DNA from: Planctomycetota bacterium
GTDB taxonomy: Bacteria; Planctomycetota; UBA1135; GCA-002686595
Reading direction: 5' to 3'
Assembly: GCA_016220085.1 (NCBI GenBank)
Contig: JACRIN010000008.1
Location: 1 to 64,000 of the forward strand
DNA: 64,000 bases
How positions within the stretch are numbered: position 1 is the first letter of the stretch; each line of letters opens with the position of its first letter. The notes under the pieces are model-generated. The model was given only the letters and a program-made list of their open reading frames with translations, searched no databases and was not told where the DNA came from. Shown piece by piece: positions 16,451 to 26,623 of the stretch. A program made the translations under genes and the position numbers.

Positions 16451-17584
16451 TCAGGCGCCGGCGAGCGCGAGCAACGACTCACTGACGCGGTCGATCTCGG
16501 CGTCGGTCAGGAACGGGTGCACCGGCAGGCAGAGCACCTCGCGCGAGAGCGCCTCGGAGATCGGGAAGTCGCCCGGGCCGTAGCCCCAGCTCTTCGCGAC
16601 CGGCTGCAGGTGGACCGGCGTCGGATAGTGGACGCCGCAGAAGATCTTCTGCTCGCCGAGGAGCTTCAGCACCTCGTCGCGCGAGCGATTCGCGCGGATC
16701 TTGACCGTGTACTGGTGGTAGACGTGCACGGAGTTCGCCGCGAGCTTCAGCGGCAGCACGCTCTTCGAGCCCGCGAAGTTCTTGTCGTAGCGCGCGGCGA
16801 GCTCGCGCCGGCGCACGTTCCAACGCTCGAGGTGGGGGAACTTGACGTTGAGCACAGCGCCCTGGAACGCTTGCAGACGCGAGTTGGTGCCGAGCTCGGC
16901 GTGGACGTACTTCTGCGGGCTGCCGTGATCGCGCAAGCGCTTCGCACGCGTCGCGATGTCGGCGTGCTTCGTGACGATCAAGCCGCCCTCGCCGCACGCG
17001 CCGAGGTTCTTCGTCGGATAGAAGGAGTAGGTGCCCGCGTCGCCGAGCTCGCCGCACGAAACGCCGTCGCGCTTCGCTCCGTGGCATTGCGCGCCGTCCT
17101 CGAGGATCTTGAGCGAGCGCTTGTCGGCGAGCGCGCGGATCGCACGCATGTCGGCGAGCTGACCGTAGAGGTGGACCGGCAGGATGCAGCTCGTCTTGCC
17201 GTCGATCGCGGCCTCGGCCTTCTTCGGGTCGAGCAACGCGGTGTCGGGATCGACGTCGGCGAGCTTCGGCGTCGCGCCGATCCAGGCGATGCACGACGCG
17301 CTCGCGAAGAACGTGAACGGCGAGGTGACCACCGAGTCCCCGCGCTTCACGCCGACCGCGAGCAGGCCCAGGATCAGCGCATCGGTCCCGGTCGCGACCG
17401 CGATGCCGTGCGGCACGTTGCAGTACGCGGCGAAGTCCTTCTCGAGCTTCTCGACCTCGGGCCCGAGGATGTACGTGCCGCTGCGCAGCACGCGCAGGAC
17501 GGCCTCCTCGAGCGCGACTCCGAGCTCGGCTCGTTCGGCTGCCAGGTCGACGGGGGCGATGGGGCGTGTGGCGATCGCAGTCAT
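16451..17584 (-). CDS. DegT/DnrJ/EryC1/StrS family PLP-dependent sugar aminotransferase
   Basis: The 377-residue protein shows the family order: GTYILGPEVEKLEKDFA near the N-terminus, TSPFTFFASAS, EDGAQCHGA with the PLP-contacting Asp, and the Schiff-base lysine Lys192 in FYPTKNLGACGEGG. The C-terminal substrate segment is CGVHYPTPVHLQP. These enzymes transfer an amino group to keto-sugar nucleotides for cell-surface polysaccharides. The exact sugar cannot be read from the sequence. It lies just downstream of an amino-acid permease on the same strand (20-bp gap), which is probably incidental. Confidence 0.9.
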   Translation of the reverse strand: MTAIATRPIAPVDLAAERAELGVALEEAVLRVLRSGTYILGPEVEKLEKDFAAYCNVPHGIAVATGTDALILGLLAVGVKRGDSVVTSPFTFFASASCIAWIGATPKLADVDPDTALLDPKKAEAAIDGKTSCILPVHLYGQLADMRAIRALADKRSLKILEDGAQCHGAKRDGVSCGELGDAGTYSFYPTKNLGACGEGGLIVTKHADIATRAKRLRDHGSPQKYVHAELGTNSRLQAFQGAVLNVKFPHLERWNVRRRELAARYDKNFAGSKSVLPLKLAANSVHVYHQYTVKIRANRSRDEVLKLLGEQKIFCGVHYPTPVHLQPVAKSWGYGPGDFPISEALSREVLCLPVHPFLTDAEIDRVSESLLALAGA

Positions 17585-17604
17585 GGCGTGAGCTCCGGCG
17601 AGGA

Positions 17605-19098
17605 TCAGTTCTTGGGTCCGACGTACTGCGACATGACGCTGTGGCGTCGTCCATACCCAAAGTAGATGAGCATTCCGAGTCCGAGCCAGATGCCAAGGCG
17701 CCACCAGTTCTCCGACGGCAGCGAGAGCATCAGCGTCGTGCAGCTGAGGATGCCGAGGATCGGCAGCAGCGGCACTAGCGGGCAGCGGAACGGGCGCTCC
17801 GCGTCCGGGTTCGTGCGGCGCATCACGAGGACGGCGGCACACACGATCACGAACGCGAACAGCGTCCCGATGTTGCACATCTCCGAGAGGATGCCGATCG
17901 GCAGGAACGACGCGAGCAGCGCGACGAACAGACCGACCAGGATCTGCGCCTTGTGCGGCGTCTTGAACTTCGGGTGGACGGCCGCGAAGAAGCTCTTCGG
18001 CACGAGTCCATCGCGCGCCATCGCGAGGAAGACGCGCGGACCGCTCAGCATCATCACGAGCAAGACCGAAGTGATGCCCGCTACGCCCGCCGCGGCGATC
18101 ATGAACTCGACGTGGCCGAGACCGATCTGGCTGAACGCCGTGGAGATCGGCGCGGCGACGTCGATCTTGTCGAACTTGACCATGCCGGTGAGTACCGCGA
18201 CGACTCCGATGTAGAGCACGGTGCAGATGATCAGCGAGGCGACGATCCCGATCGGGACGTCGCGCTGCGGGTTCTTCGCTTCTTCCGCCTGCGTCGACAC
18301 CGCGTCGAACCCGATGTACGCGAAGAAGATGATCGCGGAGCCCGCGAGCATGCCGACCGGAGCCCCCGCCGCGTTCGTTTGGCCGAACGTGTGCCCGAAG
18401 ATCGAGAGACCACCCCAGCCGTAGGGCGCCAGCGGCGTCCAGTTGGCCGGATCGATGTAGAACGCGCCGACGATGATCACGAAGAGCACGACCGCCACCT
18501 TGATGAAGACCATCACGGCGTTGAACCGCGCGCTCTCCTGGATCCCTTTGACCAGCACGACCGTCAGCACGAGCACGATCAAGAGTGCGGGCAGATTGAT
18601 GTATTGGCCCGACGTCACGAAGTGCCCGGCCTCGTCGACGGTGATCGGCGGCCCCTGCAGGACGTGTGGTAACTCGACTCCGAACTTCGCGAGCACTTTC
18701 TGGAAGTACCCCGACCAACCGAAGGCGACCGTCGCTGCGCCGACCGCGTACTCGAGGATCAAGTCCCATCCGATGATCCACGCGAACAGCTCGCCGAGCG
18801 TCGCATAGGCGTACGTGTACGCCGAGCCGGCGACCGGCACCATCGACGCGAACTCGGCGTAGCAGAGCGCGGCGAAGATGCAGGCTATTCCCGCGAAGAC
18901 GTAGGAGAGCATCAGCGCCGGGCCCGCCACGTTGTTCGCGGCCTGTCCCGTGATCACGAAGATCCCGGCCCCGATGACCGCGCCGACTCCGAGTGCGGTC
19001 AACTGCCAGGGACCGAGCACGCGTCGCAGTCGGTCGTCGCCGCGCATCTCCTTCAGCAGGAGCGAGAGCGGTTTGCGTGCGAAAAGCTGATTCGCCAT
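17605..19098 (-). CDS. APC-superfamily amino acid permease (cationic amino acid transporter type)
   Basis: Starting at the ATG at 19098 (GGAG upstream), the 497-residue protein is built of about 12-14 hydrophobic helices and begins RVLGPWQLTALGVGAVIGAGIF, the signature first helix of APC permeases. YIGFDAVSTQAEEAKNPQRD is the diagnostic helix-6 loop and FFAAVHPKFKTPHKAQ is typical of the cationic amino acid transporter branch. It imports or exchanges amino acids across the inner membrane. A paralogous permease gene lies immediately upstream, with a 34-bp gap. Confidence 0.9.
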   Translation of the reverse strand: MANQLFARKPLSLLLKEMRGDDRLRRVLGPWQLTALGVGAVIGAGIFVITGQAANNVAGPALMLSYVFAGIACIFAALCYAEFASMVPVAGSAYTYAYATLGELFAWIIGWDLILEYAVGAATVAFGWSGYFQKVLAKFGVELPHVLQGPPITVDEAGHFVTSGQYINLPALLIVLVLTVVLVKGIQESARFNAVMVFIKVAVVLFVIIVGAFYIDPANWTPLAPYGWGGLSIFGHTFGQTNAAGAPVGMLAGSAIIFFAYIGFDAVSTQAEEAKNPQRDVPIGIVASLIICTVLYIGVVAVLTGMVKFDKIDVAAPISTAFSQIGLGHVEFMIAAAGVAGITSVLLVMMLSGPRVFLAMARDGLVPKSFFAAVHPKFKTPHKAQILVGLFVALLASFLPIGILSEMCNIGTLFAFVIVCAAVLVMRRTNPDAERPFRCPLVPLLPILGILSCTTLMLSLPSENWWRLGIWLGLGMLIYFGYGRRHSVMSQYVGPKN

Positions 19099-19132
19099 GG
19101 GGGGCTTACTCCGAAACGGAACGGGGGAGGAG

Positions 19133-20638
19133 TCAGGCGGCGGCCGAGCGTCGCCAAACGGCATACACCGGGATGCCGGTCAACACGATCACCAAACCAG
19201 GCCATGTCATCTGCGTCTTGTACCCGATGAGGACGAGCATCATGCCCGTCGCCAAGACGACATAAGCGGCGGGGACCAACGGGTAGCCCCACGCCTTGTA
19301 CGGCCGCTCGGCGTTCGGCTGCTTGAAGCGCAGCACGAACACGCCGGCGATCGTCAGCACGTAGAAGAGCAACACCGCGAACACGACGTAGTCGAGCAGG
19401 CTGCTGTAGAGGTTGCCGTAGCTGACGACGTTCGCCGAGTCGCGTTGGATCGTGCGCGGCAGGACGAGCGCGCAGGCCCACAGGCACTGCAACCACAGTC
19501 CGACCGCGGGCACGCTCTTCGAGTTGAGTTCGCCGCACGAGCGGAAGAACAACCGGTCGCGCGCCATCGCGTAGTACACGCGCGAGCCGGCGAGGATCAG
19601 CCCGTTGTTGCAGCCGAAGGTCGAGATCACGATGAAGATCGCCATGATCGTCGCGCCGACGTCGCCGAAGATCGCGCGCAAGGCCGCGGTCGCGACTCGA
19701 TCGTCGGGCGCCGATTGGATCTCCGCCAGCGGCAGCGTGACCAGGTAGGCGAGGTTCGCGAGCAGGTACAGCGCGATCACGAGGATCGTGCCGGTCGCCA
19801 TCGCGAACGCGATGTTCTTCCTCGCGTCCTTCACCTCGTCGGCGGCGAACCCGATGTTGTTCCAGGCGTCGGACGAGAACAGCGAGCCGACCTGCGCGAC
19901 CGCCAAGGCGACGCCGAGCCCGATCCAGCCGTTCTCGACCGTCAGCGTCGGCAAGAACGCGAAGCCGGGCGTCATCGCGACCGCGTTCTGCGGTGTCCAC
20001 CACGACGTGAAGTTGGCCTCGATCGCGCCCGCGTTCGCGCCGAGGAAGAGTCCGACCGCGATCAAGCCGAACAGCGCGAGCGTTTTCGCCGACGTGAAGA
20101 CGTTCTGGATCGTCTTGGCGAGCGCGAGCCCGCGCGTGTTCATGTAGGTGAGCACGACGATCATCACGATGCCGACGAGCTGCTGCACCGAGAGGCTCAG
20201 TGCGTAGCCCTCCGACAGATGGATCGGCTCGACGATCCACGCCGTCGGCGAGATCGACGGGAACAGCACGCCGAGGAAGCGCGCGAACCCGACCGCGACC
20301 GCCGCGATCGTGCCGGTCTGGATCACCAGGAACAGCGTCCAGCCGTAGAGGAACCCCCAGAGCGGCGAGTACGCCTCGCGCAAGTAGACGTACTGGCCGC
20401 CCGCCTTCGGCATCATCCCGGCGAGCTCGCCGTACGCGAGCGCCGCCGCGATCGTCAAGAGGCCGGTGATCACCCAGACCGCGAGCAACCCCCCGGCCGA
20501 GCCCGTCAACCGCGCGATGTCCGCCGAGACGATGAAGATGCCCGAGCCGATCATCGAGCCGGCGACGACCATCGTCGCGTCCCAGCGTCCCAAGCCACGC
20601 ACGAAGCCGGTGCTCTCTCGCGCTTGTTCGTTGGCCAT
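19133..20638 (-). CDS. APC-superfamily amino acid permease (LAT-like)
   Basis: From the ATG at 20638 the product is 501 residues with about 12 membrane helices. It opens GRWDATMVVAGSMIGSGIFIVSADIA and contains FSSDAWNNIGFAADEVKDARKN, features of the L-type/LAT-like branch of amino acid transporters. ERPYKAWGYPLVP precedes the last helices. It is clearly related to, but different in branch from, the permease downstream, so the pair probably handles different amino acids. The two are close enough to be co-transcribed. Confidence 0.9.
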   Translation of the reverse strand: MANEQARESTGFVRGLGRWDATMVVAGSMIGSGIFIVSADIARLTGSAGGLLAVWVITGLLTIAAALAYGELAGMMPKAGGQYVYLREAYSPLWGFLYGWTLFLVIQTGTIAAVAVGFARFLGVLFPSISPTAWIVEPIHLSEGYALSLSVQQLVGIVMIVVLTYMNTRGLALAKTIQNVFTSAKTLALFGLIAVGLFLGANAGAIEANFTSWWTPQNAVAMTPGFAFLPTLTVENGWIGLGVALAVAQVGSLFSSDAWNNIGFAADEVKDARKNIAFAMATGTILVIALYLLANLAYLVTLPLAEIQSAPDDRVATAALRAIFGDVGATIMAIFIVISTFGCNNGLILAGSRVYYAMARDRLFFRSCGELNSKSVPAVGLWLQCLWACALVLPRTIQRDSANVVSYGNLYSSLLDYVVFAVLLFYVLTIAGVFVLRFKQPNAERPYKAWGYPLVPAAYVVLATGMMLVLIGYKTQMTWPGLVIVLTGIPVYAVWRRSAAA

Positions 20639-20824
20639 TCGCTGAGGGCTCTCGGAAAGCTTGGGGGGCGTCGATCGGGCCCGCGACTCCGACGCTAGGG
20701 AGCGTCCGGGCGCGGCGGATCGTAGCGGGCTCGTCGGAAGAGGGTCAACCTCCAAAAGGAGCTACAGGAAGCTCACGCGTCGCGGCCGCGCGAGAACTAT
20801 GCTCTGCGCTTTCGGAGACCCGCC

Positions 20825-22267
20825 ATGCAACGCACACGCTTCCTCGTCGCCTCGTCCACGTTCTTCCTGTCGCTCGCCTGCTCCGCGCAGACCGCGTCGA
20901 CGCCGCCCGCGGCGAAGTCGGAGGCTCCCGCCGCGTCGAGCGCTCCCGTGCGGGCCTCCGCCGCGCAAGAGCCGGCGAAAGAGCCGATCGTCTGGACCCA
21001 GTCCGAGCTCGAAGCGATGTCGAGCGAGATCCAAGCCCAGGTCGCCGCCTTGCGCGGCGCCGAGTTCAAGCGGCCGGTCGCCGTGCGTCTCGCCAACAAG
21101 GACGAGTTCTTCGCCTACGCGAAGAAGCGCCAGGACATGACCGAGACGCCGGCGAAGATCGAAGCCGACGAGACGCTCGCGAAGCTCCTCGGCGTGTTCC
21201 CGCCGGAGCTCGACCTGATGGCGACGACGATGGAGTTTCTGAAGGACCAGGTCGGCGGGTTCTACGACCCGTCGGACGACTCGTTCTCCCTGATGGATCA
21301 GTGCCCGAAGGGCGTCGCGCGGATCGTGCTCGCGCACGAGCTTGGGCACGCGCTCGACGACCAGCTCTTCTCGATCGATTCGCGCCAGGAAGAGCTCTCG
21401 AAGAACACCGACGCCGCCTACGCCTACCACTCGGTGGTCGAGGGCTCGGGCACGTCGGTGATGATCCAGTGGGCCGTCCAGCACATGTCCGAGATCGGCG
21501 ACAGCATGGCCGGCATGGCGGAGATGCAGGAGGACGCGAACGCGTCGATGGCGAAGGCGCCGATGTGGCTCTGGAAGCCGCTGATCGCCGTGTATCTGCA
21601 AGGCGCGGCGTTCCTCGGCCGCACCAGCAACCTGATGATGGGCCAGACCGGCGGCGCGAAGAACGCGGACATCGACGCGGCGTTCGCCAACCCGCCGCGC
21701 TCGATGGAACAGGTGCTGCACCCGGAGAAGTACTGGAACGCCGAGAAACGCGACGAGCCCGTCGGCGTCGCGTTCGACGCGTCAAAGCTCGAGGACGGCT
21801 GGGAAGTCCTGCGCGAGGACACGTTCGGCGAATTCCTGCTCGCGATCCTCGCGACGCCGCCCGCGCAGCGCACGAGCCCCGACTTCACCAATCCGACCGC
21901 GATGCTGGCGATGAAGCTCACCAACGACATCGGTCGCGGGTGGGGCGGCGACCGCGTGGCGCTCCTCGGCAAGGGGAAGGCTCGCTACGCGCGCTTGGTG
22001 ACGCGTTGGGACTCCGCGCGCGATGCGGCGGAGTTCTACGGCGCGATGAGCGTGCTCGTCGGCGATCTCCAGGCGTCCGCGAAGACGCTCGCCGCGCGCG
22101 CGGGCGAGCCGACCGCCGAGGAGAAGGACGCGAAGCTCGAGAGCGGCGCGGACGTCGAGTACGGCGAGGACGACGTCGAGGTGACCATCGCGATCTGGTC
22201 GCGCGTGCCGCAGCGCGAGCGCAAGATGCTCGAGAAGCGCCTCGCCTGGACCGTCGGCGCGCAGTAG
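20825..22267 (+). CDS. Exported HExxH zinc metalloprotease-like protein
   Basis: The 480-residue product has a signal sequence ending LSLACS, a possible weak lipobox at Cys19, then an Ala/Pro/Ser-rich linker. A zinc-protease site HELGH (171-175) follows the strand VGGFYDPSDDSFSL. Glu residues in the downstream helix VVEGSGTSVMIQWAV could supply the third ligand. A candidate -10 (TATGCT, 20798-20803) lies 21 bp before the ATG and a GGAG Shine-Dalgarno lies between. Likely a periplasmic or surface peptidase of unknown target. Its stop is one base from the stop of the convergent gene. Confidence 0.75.
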   Translation: MQRTRFLVASSTFFLSLACSAQTASTPPAAKSEAPAASSAPVRASAAQEPAKEPIVWTQSELEAMSSEIQAQVAALRGAEFKRPVAVRLANKDEFFAYAKKRQDMTETPAKIEADETLAKLLGVFPPELDLMATTMEFLKDQVGGFYDPSDDSFSLMDQCPKGVARIVLAHELGHALDDQLFSIDSRQEELSKNTDAAYAYHSVVEGSGTSVMIQWAVQHMSEIGDSMAGMAEMQEDANASMAKAPMWLWKPLIAVYLQGAAFLGRTSNLMMGQTGGAKNADIDAAFANPPRSMEQVLHPEKYWNAEKRDEPVGVAFDASKLEDGWEVLREDTFGEFLLAILATPPAQRTSPDFTNPTAMLAMKLTNDIGRGWGGDRVALLGKGKARYARLVTRWDSARDAAEFYGAMSVLVGDLQASAKTLAARAGEPTAEEKDAKLESGADVEYGEDDVEVTIAIWSRVPQRERKMLEKRLAWTVGAQ

Positions 22268-22268
22268 C

Positions 22269-23093
22269 TCAACCGAAGTTCGCGCCCAAGCGCTCGGTCG
22301 GGCTCGCGAGCCCGCCCGCGACGCGGCCGGTCAGCAGGAACGTGCCTTCGAGCCGCCAGCCGACCCGGGGTGTCGCGAGGCCGTCGACCGCGAGCTGCCA
22401 CGGGCTCGCGAAGAGTGCGAGCGGCCGGCCGGGGAGCTCGACCTCGACGAGCTCGACCGCCGCGCGCGTCACCGGATTCTCGAGCGCGCGCCGCGCGGTG
22501 ACCGGCAGCGAGAGCTCGACGCAACCGCCCGGCGCGTCGCCGCCGCCACCCGAGGCGAAGCCGCCGCCCGAGGCGAAGCCGCCAAGGGGCCCGATCCACG
22601 CGCCACCGTCGAGCCTGCGCCCGCGCGCCGGCCGTTTGGGATCGAACGGCCCGCTGAACTCGACGTCGAGCGCGAAGCCCGCGAGCGTCACCGCGAGCAC
22701 GTGCCCGACCTCGAGCCGCCGCGGCAGCCGCCGCGCGTCCGTGATCACCGCCGCGATCGGATAGCTGTCGGGCGCGAGCCTCGGATCGCCTTCGACCGGC
22801 GGATTCGCCCAGCCGTGCAGGATCACGTCGTACGGCGAATCCGGGATGCCGACGAGGTCGGTAATCGCGACGCGCAGGCGGTGGTTCGATTGGAAGTGCG
22901 GATAGAGCGACCAGGTCGCCGCTTCGCGCTCGCGATCCATCCGGAGCTCGAGCCCGTGGCCGAGCGGCATGCGCAGGTGCTCGCCCGCCGGCCCGCGCCA
23001 CGCGACCGGCTCGGCGTGGCCGCGCGCGGCGCGCGCGAGGTCGTCGAAGTCGTGGTCGGGCGGGAACCCGATGCACTCGAGCAAGAAGTCCAC
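22269..23093 (-). CDS. Hypothetical protein with a glycine-rich tandem repeat
   Basis: This 274-residue protein is not recognised. It lacks a signal peptide and membrane segments and looks cytoplasmic. The N-terminal half has regular alpha/beta composition (LECIGFPPDHDFDDLARAARG). Around residues 170-190 it has a glycine-rich hinge, GGFASGGGFASGGGG, encoded by two copies of an 18-bp repeat. It is convergent with the metalloprotease gene, the two stop codons being separated by a single base. Codon usage and composition match its neighbours, so it is likely a real gene. Confidence 0.65.
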   Translation of the reverse strand: MDFLLECIGFPPDHDFDDLARAARGHAEPVAWRGPAGEHLRMPLGHGLELRMDREREAATWSLYPHFQSNHRLRVAITDLVGIPDSPYDVILHGWANPPVEGDPRLAPDSYPIAAVITDARRLPRRLEVGHVLAVTLAGFALDVEFSGPFDPKRPARGRRLDGGAWIGPLGGFASGGGFASGGGGDAPGGCVELSLPVTARRALENPVTRAAVELVEVELPGRPLALFASPWQLAVDGLATPRVGWRLEGTFLLTGRVAGGLASPTERLGANFG

Positions 23094-23362
23094 GCCCCGA
23101 TCCTACCGAGTCCGTCGCCGACGACTACGCAGCGCCGCACGCATCGAACGTACGGTGCCGCACCCGTTCTTCCAGGTTCCTTTGCAGGCGCGACGGCGCT
23201 CGCGGAGGTGCCCGAAGGCGCGGGCTCGACGCCGTACCTCCTCTTTGCGCGTCGCGCGCCGACCGCGAGCGACGAGAGATCCCGCGGAAGGAGTGCGACT
23301 CCGTACTTCCGGCCGACGCCGTGCCGAGCGCGGTCGGTGCTATCCTCCGCCGCTCGACTCCG

Positions 23363-25951
23363 ATGAAGCTCCACGCCCTCCTGCTCGTCGTCGCCGCCGG
23401 CGCCTGTTCGACTCCGAAGACCGCCGCGCCGAGCGCCGCAGCCGAGCCCTGGCGCGCGCTGCCGACGACCCGGCCGTTGGTCGCGCACGAGCCGCGGATC
23501 GCAGACTTCGACGTCGAGCACTACGCGCTCGAACTCGCGCTCGAGCCCGCGACGCGTTCGATCTCCGGCACGTGCACGGTGCGCCTGTGGCCGCGCGTCG
23601 ACCGACTCGAGAGCGTCGAGCTCGACCTCGTCGGCCTCGCGGTCTCCGCGGCGCGCGATGCGAGCGGCCGCGTGCTCGAGTTCGAACAGGACGCCGATTC
23701 GGTCGAGGTCGAGCTCGCGCGTCCGCTCGCGCCGGGCGAGTTCGCCGAAGTGGTGATCGACTACGCCGGCGCTCCATTGCGCGGGCTCTTCTTCGTCGCC
23801 GACCGCGGTCAGGGCCCGACGCAGGTCTACACCCAAGGCGAATGCGAGGACGCGCGCTTCTGGTTCCCGTGCTTCGACTTCCCCAACGATCGCGCGACCA
23901 GCGAACTGACGGTCACGCTGCCGCCGAAGTGGACGTCGATCGCCGCCGGCGAGCGCATCGACCGTCGCGAGCTCGACGGCGGCCGCACGCGCGAACACTG
24001 GACGATGACGACGCCGCATCCGACGTACCTGACGACGCTGTGCGCCGGCGAGTTCGCGGTGACCGAGGCGCGCTGGCAGAACGTGCCGCTCGTGTTCGCG
24101 GTGCCGCCCGAGCTCGCGCCGCTCGCCGAGAAGAGCTTCGAGGAGACCGACGAGATCCTGACGTTCTTGTCGGACGTGACGAGCTTCCGCTATCCGTACC
24201 CGAAGTACGCGCAAACGTGCGTCGACGACTTCCGCTTCGGCGGGATGGAGAACATCTCGGCGACGACGTTGACCGACGACGCGCTGCGCGACGAGCTCGG
24301 GCTGCGCGACGGCGAAATGACCGGCTTGATCGCGCACGAAGCGGCGCACCAGTGGTTCGGCGATCTGTTGACGTGTGCCGATTGGTCGCACATCTGGCTG
24401 AACGAGGGCTTCGCGACGTACATGGAGCTCCTGTACGTCGAGGCGACCGAAGGCAAGGACGCGTTCCACGAGCGTCTGCGCGGCACGCTCGAGGGCTATC
24501 TCGGCGCCGACGTCGGTCCGCGGCGACGTCCGACGGTGTGGAACGTCTATCGCGAGCCGATGGATCTCTTCTTCGACGGTCAGGCGTATCCCGGCGGCGC
24601 GTTGCGCTTGCACCATTTGCGTTTCGTGCTCGGCGACGCGCTCTTCTTCAAGGGCTTGCGCGAGTACGTCTGGTCGAACGCGGGCCGCAGCGTCGTCACC
24701 GAGGACTTCCAACGCGCGATGGAGCGCGCGAGCGGCGAGGACCTCGAAGGGTTCTTCCAGCAGTGGTTCTACTCGAAGGGTTACCCCGAGTTCGCCGTGA
24801 AGTGGGAGTGGGACGAGGACGCGAAGGAAATCGTCGTCGACGTGGAGCAGGTCCAAGAGATCGCCGACGGCACGCCGAGCGTCTTCTGCGCGCCGGTCGA
24901 GATCGTCTACGGGGGTGGGGCGAACACGCCGATCGCCGTCGCGCGCATCGAGCTGACCAAGCGCCGCGAGGAGTTCCGCGTGGCGGCGGACTCCGCGCCG
25001 GAGTGGGTCGACTTCGACCCGTACATCCGACTTCCGCGTCGCGTGCGGGTGGAGCGGGAACTCGTCGAGGCAAATTGGATGGCGCAACGCGGCGATGCGC
25101 CCGCGATTCAATTCTCGGGCGCGGCGAGCTTGGCGACCGTAGCGCGCGACGAGGCGCGTTCGGCGACCGAGCGCGGCCTGGCGCTGCACTCGTTGCGTGC
25201 GGCCCTCTGGAGTCCTCGGAAGGGCGAAGCCGTGCGACTCGCAGCCCTCGCGTTCGGGATCGCGGCGGAGCGCGCGTTCGATCGCCCTTCGTCCGATTTC
25301 CTGCCCGAGGACGTCGCGCTCGCCGAGTGCTATCCCAGTTCGACGACGCTTCGGGAAGGCGTGCGCGCGAGCCTGCTCGAGCTCAGCGAATCCCACGAAG
25401 CGGCGTCGGTGCGCGCGGCAGCGTGGGAATCGCTCGCGCGCTTCCTGCCGGACGATGTGCTCGTCGAGCGGGCGCGCGCGGAGGTCGAGATGCCGTTCAG
25501 TTGGCAGACGCGCATTCAAGCGGCGCGGCTCGTCGCGCTCGCCGACAAGGAGCACGCGCGCGAGTGGCTCGAACGCTGCATGCAGATCGAGTCGCCGCAG
25601 GGCGAGTTCCCGGTCGGCTTGCTCGGCATCCTCGGCGAACTCGAGGGCGCCAAAGCGCTCGACGCCTTCCAGCGCGTGCTCGACGACGAACGCGCGCCGC
25701 TCCAAGCCCGCGACGCCGCCGCGCGTTCGATCGGCGCGCACGGTCGCGCGACGCCCGGCGCGCGCGAGCTGCTCGAGAAGCACCTCGATCCGAACGAGTT
25801 CAAGCTGACCGGCGCCGTGCTCGACGCGCTCTTCCAGTTGCGCCACGCGGCGTCGATCCCCGCGGTGCGCGCGTTCCTCGAACATCCGGTCGATTCGCGT
25901 CAACGCCGCGCGGGCGAGCGGATCCTCTCGGCCAACTGGGCCGGTGGCTGA
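23363..25951 (+). CDS. M1-family zinc aminopeptidase with C-terminal helical repeats
   Basis: The 862-residue product begins with a signal peptide ending AAGACS (possible lipoprotein). The M1 hallmarks are exact: the exopeptidase motif GGMEN (293-297), HEAAH (325-329) and Glu348 in NEGFA, 18 residues after the second His. The C-terminal part (about 560-860) consists of HEAT-like helical repeats. It removes N-terminal amino acids from peptides, probably in the periplasm. A candidate -10 TATCCT lies at 23341-23346. The stop overlaps the start of the next gene by 8 bases. Confidence 0.92.
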   Translation: MKLHALLLVVAAGACSTPKTAAPSAAAEPWRALPTTRPLVAHEPRIADFDVEHYALELALEPATRSISGTCTVRLWPRVDRLESVELDLVGLAVSAARDASGRVLEFEQDADSVEVELARPLAPGEFAEVVIDYAGAPLRGLFFVADRGQGPTQVYTQGECEDARFWFPCFDFPNDRATSELTVTLPPKWTSIAAGERIDRRELDGGRTREHWTMTTPHPTYLTTLCAGEFAVTEARWQNVPLVFAVPPELAPLAEKSFEETDEILTFLSDVTSFRYPYPKYAQTCVDDFRFGGMENISATTLTDDALRDELGLRDGEMTGLIAHEAAHQWFGDLLTCADWSHIWLNEGFATYMELLYVEATEGKDAFHERLRGTLEGYLGADVGPRRRPTVWNVYREPMDLFFDGQAYPGGALRLHHLRFVLGDALFFKGLREYVWSNAGRSVVTEDFQRAMERASGEDLEGFFQQWFYSKGYPEFAVKWEWDEDAKEIVVDVEQVQEIADGTPSVFCAPVEIVYGGGANTPIAVARIELTKRREEFRVAADSAPEWVDFDPYIRLPRRVRVERELVEANWMAQRGDAPAIQFSGAASLATVARDEARSATERGLALHSLRAALWSPRKGEAVRLAALAFGIAAERAFDRPSSDFLPEDVALAECYPSSTTLREGVRASLLELSESHEAASVRAAAWESLARFLPDDVLVERARAEVEMPFSWQTRIQAARLVALADKEHAREWLERCMQIESPQGEFPVGLLGILGELEGAKALDAFQRVLDDERAPLQARDAAARSIGAHGRATPGARELLEKHLDPNEFKLTGAVLDALFQLRHAASIPAVRAFLEHPVDSRQRRAGERILSANWAGG

Positions 25952-26405
25952 GCGAGCGACAGACCACGCGGCGCTGCTCGCCGAGCTCGGCACGGCGCTG
26001 CTCGCCGAGTTCGGTGCGCGCTCGATCTACGCTGCGCTGCCGCGCTACACGCACGACCGCGCGCTGATCGACATGCTCGCGAAGCTCCGCGAAGAGCAGG
26101 ACGGCGTCGTCCAGCGCGTGCGAAGCTTGCTGCGCGAGCTCGGCGAGACGCCGAAGCGCAAGAGTTGGCGCCGTGTCGTGCTCGCGAACGTGCTCGCACT
26201 CTGGGCGTGGCCGTTCAGCGTGCGCCTCCCGTTGCGCGTGTGCGCCGACGCGGAGGAAACCCGCGCGCGCTGGTACGGGCACTTCCAAGAGTACTTCCTG
26301 TCGGTCGGCGACACCGCCCGCGCGGAGCTCTGTGCGGAACTGCAACTCGTCAAGCTGCGCCACATGCAGGCGCTGCAAGCGTGGGTCGAGCACTTGCCGA
26401 CGTGA
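25944..26405 (+). CDS. Small helical hypothetical protein, possibly ferritin-like
   Basis: This 153-residue protein starts at a GTG overlapping the end of the aminopeptidase gene, so the two are coupled. It is almost wholly helical, with Glu/His/Gln-rich stretches (LAKLREEQDGVVQRVRSLL and LQLVKLRHMQALQAWVEHL). The pattern is reminiscent of a ferritin-like four-helix bundle, but no clear di-iron EXXH pair is seen. A short tryptophan-containing hydrophobic stretch (VVLANVLALWAWPFSV) lies mid-chain. Function unknown. Confidence 0.6.
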   Translation: MAERATDHAALLAELGTALLAEFGARSIYAALPRYTHDRALIDMLAKLREEQDGVVQRVRSLLRELGETPKRKSWRRVVLANVLALWAWPFSVRLPLRVCADAEETRARWYGHFQEYFLSVGDTARAELCAELQLVKLRHMQALQAWVEHLPT

Positions 26406-26623
26406 CCGGCGATCGAAGCTCGCGCCTGCCACTCGGTCGTTCCCGCACGTCGAGAATCCGAGGCGCAGCGACCGGCGGCGGCTCGCGGTTACGATGCCCG
26501 CGCTTCGCGACCGAACGATCCGGTTCCGATGAGTCCCGACGTGACCCAGACCCTGAGCCTTCGCCCGCGCACTCGCTTCGCCGTCGAGCGACGCACGCCC
26601 CACCGCCGTCGCGGGTGCGTGCG